Source: Allofournierella sp.
GTDB lineage: Bacteria > Bacillota > Clostridia > Oscillospirales > Ruminococcaceae
Assembly: GCA_020025635.1 (NCBI GenBank)
Contig: JAHHRU010000021.1
Coordinates: forward strand, 1-13,544
DNA: 13,544 bases
Direction of reading: 5' to 3'
This document shows positions 1-5,604 of this stretch, one piece after another. A program made the translations under genes and the position numbers. Numbering within the stretch: position 1 is the stretch's first letter; each line of letters begins with the position of its first letter. Below the pieces are notes generated by a model. It was not told where the DNA came from, made no database searches, and saw only the letters and a list, made by a program, of their open reading frames with translations.

Positions 1-84
1 AAATGCGGCTTTCCAGCTTTCGGTTTGTATATATGCCAGATGAGCTTCGTCACCTGCCTGAACTTTTCTAATCATATAACCCAT
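1..84 (-). CDS. GNAT family N-acetyltransferase, N-terminal fragment cut by window edge
   Basis: Only the first 28 codons lie in the window; the frame is open to base 1. The peptide begins MGYMIRKVQAGDEAHLAYIQ and continues with TESWKAAF, which matches the first strand and helix of GNAT acetyltransferases (the common pattern is MIRKA..D...L..I...SW...). Such enzymes transfer an acetyl group from acetyl-CoA to an amine; the substrate cannot be inferred. The ATG at 84-82 is chosen because a GGCGGTGAT-like site lies just upstream; the ATG at 75-73 (MIRK) is an alternative. A good sigma-A promoter lies about 45 bases upstream. Bases 1-180 are about 39% GC by hand count, and the codons used (AGA, ATA, ATT) differ from the CGG/ATC-rich neighbours. 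This suggests a different origin. Confidence 0.72.
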   Translation of the reverse strand, partial: MGYMIRKVQAGDEAHLAYIQTESWKAAF

Positions 85-120
85 ATTGACATCACCGCCA
101 TTTTGTAAATGCTGATTTAT

Positions 121-156
121 TGGTGTGATTATAGCATACGTAAAGGCTGAAAGCAA
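121..156 (-). promoter_or_regulatory. Sigma-A promoter of the GNAT gene
   Basis: Read on the minus strand, TTGCTT (156-151) is followed by exactly 17 bases and then TATAAT (133-128), preceded by TGC, an extended -10. Transcription would begin near 121, about 37 bases before the GNAT start codon. The match to the vegetative consensus is strong. Confidence 0.7.
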
Positions 157-180
157 TATTGCGACTCTGCGTCATCTTAA

Positions 181-206
181 CGAGTGCGGTTCTTTTTTGT
201 CTGTTA
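181..206. terminator. Unpaired half of a terminator after the lipoprotein gene
   Basis: Immediately after the lipoprotein stop codon (206-204), the minus strand reads ACAAAAAAGAACCGCACTCG. This closely resembles the left half of the intact bidirectional terminator at 6462-6508 (ACAAAAAAGAACCGACA). No complementary arm ending in GGTTCTTTTTT follows on that strand; the sequence turns AT-rich instead. I read it as one arm of a terminator whose other arm has been lost or displaced. The 85-180 stretch otherwise holds only the GNAT leader and promoter. Confidence 0.4.
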
Positions 207-1082
207 AGAAATGCCGTGGGAGCCTACCTTGTAGCCGGGGTCTTTGCCGCCCTGCCAGCTGCCGCATTGGGGCCAAACTGCGGAGCAATCGTCAAAAAAG
301 TCGGCACCCAGCGGGCCGCGGTATTTTTGAGCGCGGAATTGGATGACGGGGCGAGAGAAAAATTTCCCTTCGCCCTCTTCGGCGGCCTCGATGGAAAAGA
401 GCAGACCGTTTTGAAAGCCCTCGGCATAAAATGGTTCGTTTTGCTCGAGGATTTCCGGTTCGCCCAAATACCCCTGTTCACCCAGCTCTTTGTAGCTGAG
501 GGTGAGCGGCTTTGCATTATGGCGGGAAGCAAAAATATAGGCGATGGCTTGCTGCTGCGCTTGGGTCAATTCGCCGGGAGCCTGCGTAAGATCTACGCTG
601 ATGAGGGAAACATTCTGGTTGAGCCCCTCATCGGTGGCCCATAAGTCTTCCAAAACCTGAAGATACAGCCCGCAAAGATCAAACAGGCTGCCGCAGGGCT
701 GCTCGTTGCTGCCAAGGCTCCATACCCGGAGCTGCTGCACCTGACTGAATTTGCCGGGGTAAGTCTCCTGAATGGAGTCAAAGCACACTTCCACGGTTTG
801 ACCATCCAAAAGGGCAGACGCATCGGCGGGTTCTCCGTCTAAAAAAACGGGGATGTCGGCTGCCGTGAGGGTGTAGACCTCCCCGGCAGATTCGCCCGCA
901 AGCACCAGATTCCCGGTTTCGGCTCCGTCCACAAGGGTGAGGGTAAGGCTTTGGGTAGAATCAGACGGGAGCGCAGAAAGCGAGGAAGGCTCCGATGGGC
1001 TTTGGGCAGAGGGTGCGGCCTTGCACCCGGCAAGACTTGCCGCCGTCAAAATGGCAGTAACAAGGGCAAAAAAGCGTTTCAT
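204..1082 (-). CDS. Lipoprotein with OB-like N-terminal domain, third gene of an ECF sigma operon
   Basis: This 292-residue protein has a typical lipoprotein signal: a KR pair, a hydrophobic stretch, and lipobox LAGC with the modified cysteine at residue 20. It is followed by a Ser/Pro-rich linker to about residue 45. Residues of roughly 50-125 (GEVYTL..., LDGQTVEVCFD, ETYPGKF) resemble the small OB-fold domains of DUF3221-type lipoproteins, with the 'etyPg.f' motif typical of them. I do not recognise the C-terminal half (about 130-292); it ends in a Trp/Gly-rich segment closing with GIS. The start is supported by AAAGGA nine bases upstream. The gene lies 24 bases after the anti-sigma gene on the same strand and is probably co-transcribed, so it is likely an envelope protein controlled by that sigma factor. 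The molecular function is unknown. Confidence 0.8.
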   Translation of the reverse strand: MKRFFALVTAILTAASLAGCKAAPSAQSPSEPSSLSALPSDSTQSLTLTLVDGAETGNLVLAGESAGEVYTLTAADIPVFLDGEPADASALLDGQTVEVCFDSIQETYPGKFSQVQQLRVWSLGSNEQPCGSLFDLCGLYLQVLEDLWATDEGLNQNVSLISVDLTQAPGELTQAQQQAIAYIFASRHNAKPLTLSYKELGEQGYLGEPEILEQNEPFYAEGFQNGLLFSIEAAEEGEGKFFSRPVIQFRAQKYRGPLGADFFDDCSAVWPQCGSWQGGKDPGYKVGSHGIS

Positions 1083-1106
1083 GGGTTCCCGTCCTTTCTT
1101 AAAAAA

Positions 1107-2501
1107 TCAGTTGGAGTGCGTTTGCTGCGGTACACAGTATTCGTTGGAAACAGCGCTGATGCGATAGGTTCGCACCATGTGGATCTCTTCCCCGGGCTGG
1201 CGGTCGGGGGTCTGCTGCTTTTTCTGCACGTTCCGGGCCACCTCGTCCGGCACTTTTACGCTGAACTCATAAACCGGCAAAAGATCGGGGCAGAGGGAGC
1301 CTTCATCGTATTGGAGGCGCCATCCCACAAGATCGTTGATGGTGAGGGGATAGCTCTGCTCGGATTCTGTGTCAAAGTCGTAATAAAGGTGCGCACGCTC
1401 ATCTTGGGGCGATGCCAGCAGCTGGGTAAGCTCCGCCTTTGCCTCGTCCAGTGTTTTGAGCGGGTAGCGGCCCAGCAGGGAAGTGTCCGGGTCAAGGCTC
1501 AGGGTGATTTTATCCGGCTCGCCGGTTTCACCAACCGATACGCTCATGCGGCGGAAGCTGAAATCAAGCAGCCTTGCTTCAAGGGAATCCTCCGCAAGGC
1601 TCGGGTCAAACCAGAAATCGAATCCGTCCGGGGCGGGGCTGTAGGCCAGCGTTTCGGTGTTCAAAAGCGGCGCGAAGGTTTCCAGCGCGCTGTGTACCGC
1701 CTGACGGATGAGGGCAGGGTCAGCAGAAGGTTGGGCGCTTTGGCCGGGTGCGCGGAAAATCAGCTGATTTTTTTGGCTCGAAAGCTCCCAAACAAGGGTT
1801 CCGTCTTTGTTCAGCAGCCGGCCGGACAGCTGATCCGGGCGGGCCTGCGGCTCGTCCATTGCAAGGGTGAGGCCCAAAGTGTCGGCTGTGCGCTGCATCC
1901 TTGCCGCCAAAACATCACTGTTTTGAGCTGCCCACACCGGTAGTTCTCTGGGCAGCTGTTCGGCGGGCAGGTTCCAAGTGGGGTTGCAGTCCTCAAGCTC
2001 CGAAAGCTGAGTGTACAGAGAGCTGCCGGGCGCAGAATCCGAATAAAGGGTGATCTTGGGCAGGGGAGCCGCATCACAAGCCTTTCTTTCAACATCGGCC
2101 TCCGGGCAGGGGTCCGGGTGAGTTTGCGCAACCGAAATGAGCTCGTTTGCGCAAAGCTCCGGGTCTTGCGGCATGGAGCGAAGGGCAAACGGCGCACCCT
2201 CGGTTGCTGCCGCGGTTTCGGGGAGCAGAGCCTGATCTGCGGCAGCGGATTCCATGGCAAGCTCACTGCCGGAGTGGGGCAGCATTCGGGCGGCGGGAAT
2301 TGCCGCCAGTGCCAAAGCCGCCGCGGCGGCCAGCGGCAACAGGGTGCGCTTTTTAAAAGAGACCGTGTTCTTTTTGGGAGCGGCGGGTTCGCTCTGCATT
2401 TGTTTGCGGGCTTGTTCCAGCTTTTTTAAGGTGTCGGCCTCCCACTCGGGCGAAGGAGTGATCTTGTCCATTGCGCTTTTGTAAAGATCCTGATTTTTCA
2501 T
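1107..2501 (-). CDS. Membrane anti-sigma-like protein with large extracytoplasmic domain
   Basis: The protein is 464 residues when started at the ATG at 2501, ten bases after AAGGAG. An upstream TTG at 2507 overlaps the sigma stop codon but is only four bases from that site. Residues 1-50 are charged and cytoplasmic, with a DLYKSAMDKI...TLKKLEQARK segment typical of clostridial ECF anti-sigma N termini. A single membrane helix follows at about 53-71 (LLPLAAAAALALAAIPA), then about 390 residues outside the cell. The ectodomain is acidic and Pro-rich and I recognise no enzyme motif in it. Position directly after the ECF sigma gene, with coupled translation, is the main evidence that it binds and inhibits that factor. 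A zinc-finger HxxxCxxC anti-sigma motif is absent. Its role could also be signal sensing without direct inhibition. Confidence 0.75.
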   Translation of the reverse strand: MKNQDLYKSAMDKITPSPEWEADTLKKLEQARKQMQSEPAAPKKNTVSFKKRTLLPLAAAAALALAAIPAARMLPHSGSELAMESAAADQALLPETAAATEGAPFALRSMPQDPELCANELISVAQTHPDPCPEADVERKACDAAPLPKITLYSDSAPGSSLYTQLSELEDCNPTWNLPAEQLPRELPVWAAQNSDVLAARMQRTADTLGLTLAMDEPQARPDQLSGRLLNKDGTLVWELSSQKNQLIFRAPGQSAQPSADPALIRQAVHSALETFAPLLNTETLAYSPAPDGFDFWFDPSLAEDSLEARLLDFSFRRMSVSVGETGEPDKITLSLDPDTSLLGRYPLKTLDEAKAELTQLLASPQDERAHLYYDFDTESEQSYPLTINDLVGWRLQYDEGSLCPDLLPVYEFSVKVPDEVARNVQKKQQTPDRQPGEEIHMVRTYRISAVSNEYCVPQQTHSN

Positions 2502-2503
2502 GG

Positions 2504-2986
2504 TCAAAACGCTCCTTTCAATGTTTTTTCAAGCATTTGTCGGCCCCGTGCCAGTTGGCTGAGCACCGTGTTTTGTTTGATGTCTAGGATTTTTGCGATT
2601 TCGGCGGTGGAATACCCTTGTATGTAGTGCAGGTAGATCACCTGCCGGTATTTGAGCGGCAGCTTTTTTACCGCATCCATCACCACGTTTTCTTCTTGGG
2701 TGAAGGGGACGGAAAGATTTTCGTCAAGTCCGTCGGTTCGGCTCTGCCACACCGAGCGAAAATGGCTCTTGCAGCGGTTCAGGGTGCACCGAATCAGCCA
2801 TGCCTTTTGGTGCTCGGAGCACTCAAAGGTTGGGTCTGTTTTGAGCATATTCAAAAATACTTCCTGCGCGATGTCTTCCGCGTCCTGCTGGTTCTTCACC
2901 ATGCTGTAGGCGGTGCGAAGAACCAAGGTGCCGTAAAAGCTTACAGCTTCTTCCGGTGTTAGGATTTTTGTTGCCAATGCGTCCAT
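2504..2986 (-). CDS. ECF-type RNA polymerase sigma factor
   Basis: This 160-residue protein has the two-domain layout of extracytoplasmic-function sigma factors. Region 2 (about residues 18-80) includes the conserved NQQDAEDIAQEVFLNML helix, which contacts the -10 element. Region 4 (about 98-155) includes LPLKYRQVIYLHYIQGYSTAEIA and the QNTVLSQLARGR recognition helix, which binds the -35. The size is normal for the family. The ATG at 2986 lies nine bases after AAGGAG; the upstream in-frame TTG at 2995 directly abuts that site and is unlikely to be used. The stop codon at 2504 lies three bases downstream of the next gene's ATG at 2501, or overlaps its alternative TTG start, so translation is probably coupled. 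The operon sigma, anti-sigma, lipoprotein suggests an envelope-stress or signal-responsive regulon. The signal and target promoters cannot be read from the window. Confidence 0.92.
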   Translation of the reverse strand: MDALATKILTPEEAVSFYGTLVLRTAYSMVKNQQDAEDIAQEVFLNMLKTDPTFECSEHQKAWLIRCTLNRCKSHFRSVWQSRTDGLDENLSVPFTQEENVVMDAVKKLPLKYRQVIYLHYIQGYSTAEIAKILDIKQNTVLSQLARGRQMLEKTLKGAF

Positions 2987-3023
2987 CAGCGACAACTCCT
3001 TTCTATTGGATATACAAATCAGA

Positions 3024-3059
3024 TTCCTCTATTATTGCAGAAAACCCATGAAAAATCAA
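3024..3059 (-). promoter_or_regulatory. Sigma-A-like promoter of the ECF sigma operon
   Basis: On the minus strand, TTGATT (3059-3054) is followed by 17 bases and AATAAT (3036-3031), with TG one base ahead of the -10. The start site would be near 3024, about 38 bases before the sigma ATG. The -35 overlaps the U-tract of the upstream terminator. I did not find a clear separate ECF-type autoregulatory promoter. Confidence 0.6.
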
Positions 3060-3153
3060 AAAAGACCGCTCGGCGGTTTTGAATTGCACCCCCTATGTTA
3101 GAAGTATATCATACTGTCTAACATAGGGGGGGAGTTCATTTCGCCGGGCGGCC
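3058..3153 (-). terminator. Intrinsic terminator of the two-component operon, interrupted in its loop
   Basis: On the minus strand the 5' arm GGCCGCCCGGCG (3153-3142) pairs with the 3' arm CGCCGAGCGGTC (3075-3064) at 11 of 12 positions, including one G-U, with one C-A mismatch. Six T follow (3063-3058). The arms are now separated by a 59-base palindromic element plus a second TTT. Without the insert the loop would be four bases (AAAC). The stem can still close because the insert folds on itself. On the plus strand, TTTTAAAA after the right arm gives a weaker signal in the other direction. Confidence 0.75.
3080..3138. mobile_element. 59-base palindromic miniature element with IS3/IS150-like ends
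   Basis: Two 28-base arms (3080-3107 and the complement of 3138-3111) flank a 3-base centre, ATC. Aligned with one gap in each arm they agree at about 25 of 29 columns. Inside them a 14-base perfect inverted repeat, CCCCCTATGTTAGA (3089-3102 and 3117-3130), is followed by AGTAT/ATACT. The element starts TGAA and ends TTCA. It is flanked on both sides by TTT (3077-3079 and 3139-3141), as expected of a 3-base target duplication. The right arm shares TGAACT, a C run, GTTAGACA and TAT with the insertion-sequence end at 13482. It carries no coding capacity and is not followed by a U-run of its own, so it is not simply a terminator. Confidence 0.6.
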
Positions 3154-3165
3154 TTTTAAAAGGTT

Positions 3166-4722
3166 TTATCCGTTTTTGGCTTCAAACCAGAAGCAGGTTC
3201 CCTTGCCGGGAGTGCTGGATACACCGAAGTGGAATCCGTGACCCTGCAAAATGGCTTTGGTAATGGAAAGCCCCAAGCCGGTTCCGATTTTGCCGGAATC
3301 CTTGCGGCTGCGGTAGTAGCGGTCAAAGATGTGGGGCAGATCCTCGGGGTCGATGCCTTCGCCGTGGTCTTCCACCTCTACCCGGGCACCGCCCGCATCA
3401 AGGGGCTTGACCCGAAGAATGAACACGCCGTCTTCACCCAGATGGTGCATGGCGTTGCCCAGCAGATTGTGCATAACACGTTCCATCATAGTCGGGTCTG
3501 CCAGCACTTCGCAGGGGGTGTCCGGCAGCTCCAAGCGCAGCTCCCAGCCGTTTTGGGTGCAGGTGGCCTCGTACCGCTGGGCGATCTCATCGGCAAACTG
3601 GCCGATGTCAAAGTGTACCGGCTGCGGGGTATCAATGCCGCTGCTCACCTTGGAAAGCTCCATCACGCTGTTTACAAGGCCCGAGAGCCGGTCGGTTTCG
3701 TCCACGATCACGTTGAGCTGTTCGGTGCGCTCCTTGGGGTCATCGCCGGAAATATCACGCACGGTTTCGGCATAGCCCTTGATGAGGGTGAGCGGGGTGC
3801 GTAGGTCGTGGCTCACATTGGCCAAAAGCTCCCGCTGGAGCTGGGCCGAAGAGGCCACCTGACCGGCCATCTCGTTAAAGTCCTGTGCCAAAATGCCGAT
3901 TTCGTCAGTGGGGTCCGAGTGTACCCGCACCGAGTAGTCGCCGTCTGCCATCTGGCGGGCTGCCTTGGAAAGCTCGTTGATCGGCCGGGAAATACGGCGG
4001 CTCAAAAGCCATGCCAAAAGCAGCGAGACCAGCAAAAGTCCCGCACAAAGGGAGGGCATCATGCGGCCCAGCACCGCCGCCGCTTCGTCAATGCGGGCAA
4101 GGCTGGCCGAAAAGATCACGGTGTAGCTGTCGTAATCGCCGTTTTGGGCAACCCGGCCCACTGCCATTTGGCGGGCACCGGTGTGTTCGTCATGCAAAAC
4201 CACACTCAGATAACCGTCCTGCCGAAGCTGACGGCGCAGAGTGACCATTGCCTCGGTGTCAGACACCCAGCTGTGGCTGCGGGTGGGGAACATGGAAAAC
4301 ATATCCTGTCCCGATTCGTGCAGCATACAGGAATTGAGGCCCTCGTAATAGTTTACCCACCGAAGGGTGCTGTCGGCAATGTCCACACAGCAGTTGAGAT
4401 CCCCCAATTTGCCCGCCTTGAAGGCTTCGTTTACGGTGGACCAAAAATCCCGGTTGAGGTTCGGTGTGGGTGCAAAGGGAAAGGTACGGGAGCTGATGGG
4501 GTCGGGGTAATCCTCGATCATCTTCACCATTTCGTTTACCTGACGGGAAAGCCGCTTGTAAATGTGGTATTGATACAGGGGGTCGGTAAGCCCGGCCGTG
4601 AACCACCAAACCATTGCCAGCAGCAGCAGGCTCGTTAAGGCGAACAGCGCCATCAAACGATGACGCAGACTCACAAAATGCGGCTTTTTGGAAGCTTTTT
4701 TTTGAGACCTTGATTTTGTCAA
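3166..4722 (-). CDS. HAMP-domain sensor histidine kinase
   Basis: This 518-residue membrane kinase has a membrane helix at about 24-45, an extracytoplasmic sensor at about 46-218, and a second helix at about 222-240. HAMP follows (241-292, with RRISRPINEL and PTDEIGILAQDFNEM). The HisKA phosphoacceptor is H305 in NVSHDLRTPLTLIKGYAE. The ATPase domain has an N box with N419/N423, DHGEGID (452-458), DLPHIFDRYYR and GTGLGLS (480-486). All catalytic motifs are present. The sensor holds three cysteines (C111, C112, C132). The start is TTG at 4722, eight bases from AAGGAG, the same spacing as at other genes here; the AAGGAG overlaps the response-regulator stop, so the pair is translationally coupled. 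The sensed signal is unknown. The overall type is PhoR/ResE-like, without a PAS domain. Confidence 0.93.
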   Translation of the reverse strand: MTKSRSQKKASKKPHFVSLRHRLMALFALTSLLLLAMVWWFTAGLTDPLYQYHIYKRLSRQVNEMVKMIEDYPDPISSRTFPFAPTPNLNRDFWSTVNEAFKAGKLGDLNCCVDIADSTLRWVNYYEGLNSCMLHESGQDMFSMFPTRSHSWVSDTEAMVTLRRQLRQDGYLSVVLHDEHTGARQMAVGRVAQNGDYDSYTVIFSASLARIDEAAAVLGRMMPSLCAGLLLVSLLLAWLLSRRISRPINELSKAARQMADGDYSVRVHSDPTDEIGILAQDFNEMAGQVASSAQLQRELLANVSHDLRTPLTLIKGYAETVRDISGDDPKERTEQLNVIVDETDRLSGLVNSVMELSKVSSGIDTPQPVHFDIGQFADEIAQRYEATCTQNGWELRLELPDTPCEVLADPTMMERVMHNLLGNAMHHLGEDGVFILRVKPLDAGGARVEVEDHGEGIDPEDLPHIFDRYYRSRKDSGKIGTGLGLSITKAILQGHGFHFGVSSTPGKGTCFWFEAKNG

Positions 4723-4734
4723 AACAGATGCTCC

Positions 4735-5421
4735 TTACTTGACCGCGTCCGGGTCAAATTTGTAGCCCACGCCCCAAACGGTGATGATGGCATCCCGATA
4801 GCGGCCCAGATGACTGCGCAGCATTTTAACGTGGGTGTCTACCGTGCGGTCTTCGCCGTAATAGTCGTAATTCCACACCTTTTGCAGGATGCGCTCACGG
4901 CTCAGGGCAAGGCCCCGGTTTGCGGCAAGGAAGCAGAGCAGATCGAATTCCTTGGGGGTAAGCACCACCTCGGCGCCGTCCACCGTTACATTGTGGCTGG
5001 CCTTGTCGATGCAAAGGCCGCCGAACTCAAAGCGGCTGTCGGCGGGTTCACTGCGCTGCAAAGTGCGGCTCAAAACAGCCTTGACGCGGGCAACCAGCTC
5101 CCGGGGGCTGAAGGGCTTGACCACATAGTCGTCGGCACCGTTCTCAAGCCCCGCAAGCTTGTCGTATTCTTCACCACGTGCGGTGAGCATGATGACAGGA
5201 GTGTTGATTTTGCGGGTGCGCATTTCTTTTAAGCAGGTCATGCCGTCCATAAAGGGCATCATAACGTCCAAAATCACAAGGTCGATATCACCTGCCGAAA
5301 GTGCTGCAAGAGCGGCGCTGCCGTCGCCGGCCTGCGCGCAGGTATAGCCTGCGTGCTCCATATGAGTTGAAATCAGTTCCCGAATCCGGGGCTCATCGTC
5401 TACAATCAAGATTTTTGCCAT
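4735..5421 (-). CDS. OmpR/PhoB-family response regulator
   Basis: This 228-residue DNA-binding regulator is the partner of the downstream kinase, 12 bases away. The receiver domain (1-120) has acidic D8/D9, phospho-acceptor D52 in VILDVMMPFMDG, T80 in VIMLTAR and K102 in VVKPFSPREL. The C-terminal winged helix (about 130-226) has LTPKEFDLLCFLA, SRERILQKVW, the recognition helix region RTVDTHVKMLRSHLG, and the wing WGVGYKF. Length and motifs are normal. ATG 5421 follows GGAGGGG by seven bases. The upstream region holds 11-base-phased repeats of the kind OmpR-family regulators bind, which suggests autoregulation and possibly control of the divergent phosphodiesterase gene. It resembles PhoP/PhoB and VanR in type, but a specific orthology cannot be assigned by eye. 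Confidence 0.94.
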   Translation of the reverse strand: MAKILIVDDEPRIRELISTHMEHAGYTCAQAGDGSAALAALSAGDIDLVILDVMMPFMDGMTCLKEMRTRKINTPVIMLTARGEEYDKLAGLENGADDYVVKPFSPRELVARVKAVLSRTLQRSEPADSRFEFGGLCIDKASHNVTVDGAEVVLTPKEFDLLCFLAANRGLALSRERILQKVWNYDYYGEDRTVDTHVKMLRSHLGRYRDAIITVWGVGYKFDPDAVK

Positions 5422-5484
5422 AGCAAATCCCCTCCACTCTGGTAATATTTGTTGGTTACATCATTCATCCATTTTGTATCTTAC

Positions 5485-5493
5485 TTTATAATA
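5485..5493 (-). promoter_or_regulatory. Probable -10 region of the response-regulator operon
   Basis: The minus strand reads TATTATAAA (5493-5485), giving a TATTAT or TATAAA -10 hexamer about 65-70 bases before the response-regulator ATG. No good -35 hexamer lies 16-18 bases upstream; phased repeats occupy that region instead. This is what an activator-dependent promoter would look like, but the assignment is tentative. Confidence 0.4.
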
Positions 5494-5512
5494 CGGGTTG
5501 AATGTGGCGAAA

Positions 5513-5542
5513 CTGTGAAACTGCTGGAAAAAGTCTGAAAAA
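5513..5542. promoter_or_regulatory. Three 11-base-phased CTG direct repeats, candidate response-regulator operator
   Basis: On the plus strand CTGTGAAA (5513), CTGGAAAA (5524) and CTGAAAAA (5535) start exactly 11 bases apart. A weaker fourth unit may lie at 5502. Direct repeats of one helical turn are the usual binding pattern of OmpR/PhoB-family dimers, and CTG-leading repeats at 11-base spacing recall the enterobacterial Pho box. They lie between the divergent promoters of the response regulator and the phosphodiesterase gene. Confidence 0.5.
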
Positions 5543-5550
5543 TTTTGCGG

Positions 5551-5586
5551 TTGCCCCCCAATATCTCCGGTGGTACAATGAAGAGG
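5551..5586 (+). promoter_or_regulatory. Promoter of the glycerophosphodiester phosphodiesterase gene
   Basis: TTGCCC (5551-5556), a 17-base spacer and TACAAT (5574-5579) preceded by TGG form an extended -10 sigma-A promoter. The start site would be near 5586, leaving a leader of about 19 bases. The ribosome binding site GGAGGGTGATCC is unusually long and complementary to the 16S tail beyond the core GGAGG. The phased repeats end eight bases upstream of the -35. Confidence 0.6.
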
Positions 5587-5604
5587 ATGGGAGGGTGATC
5601 CAAA

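Noticed and set aside
951..1943. A 330-codon open frame on the plus strand
   Set aside because: It overlaps the lipoprotein and anti-sigma genes in antisense and encodes nothing recognisable.
2987..2995. A TTG start three codons upstream for the ECF sigma factor
   Set aside because: It abuts the AAGGAG site with no spacer; the ATG at 2986 has a nine-base spacing consistent with other genes here.
3089..3130. The 14-base perfect inverted repeat as a stand-alone terminator
   Set aside because: No T run follows directly on either strand. The T run belongs to the outer GC arms at 3064-3075 and 3142-3153, so the inner palindrome is better explained as an insertion.
5422..5604. A riboswitch or small RNA in the longest intergenic region
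   Set aside because: The 183 bases are accounted for by two divergent promoters, the phased repeats and short leaders. No conserved riboswitch core or terminator hairpin is visible.
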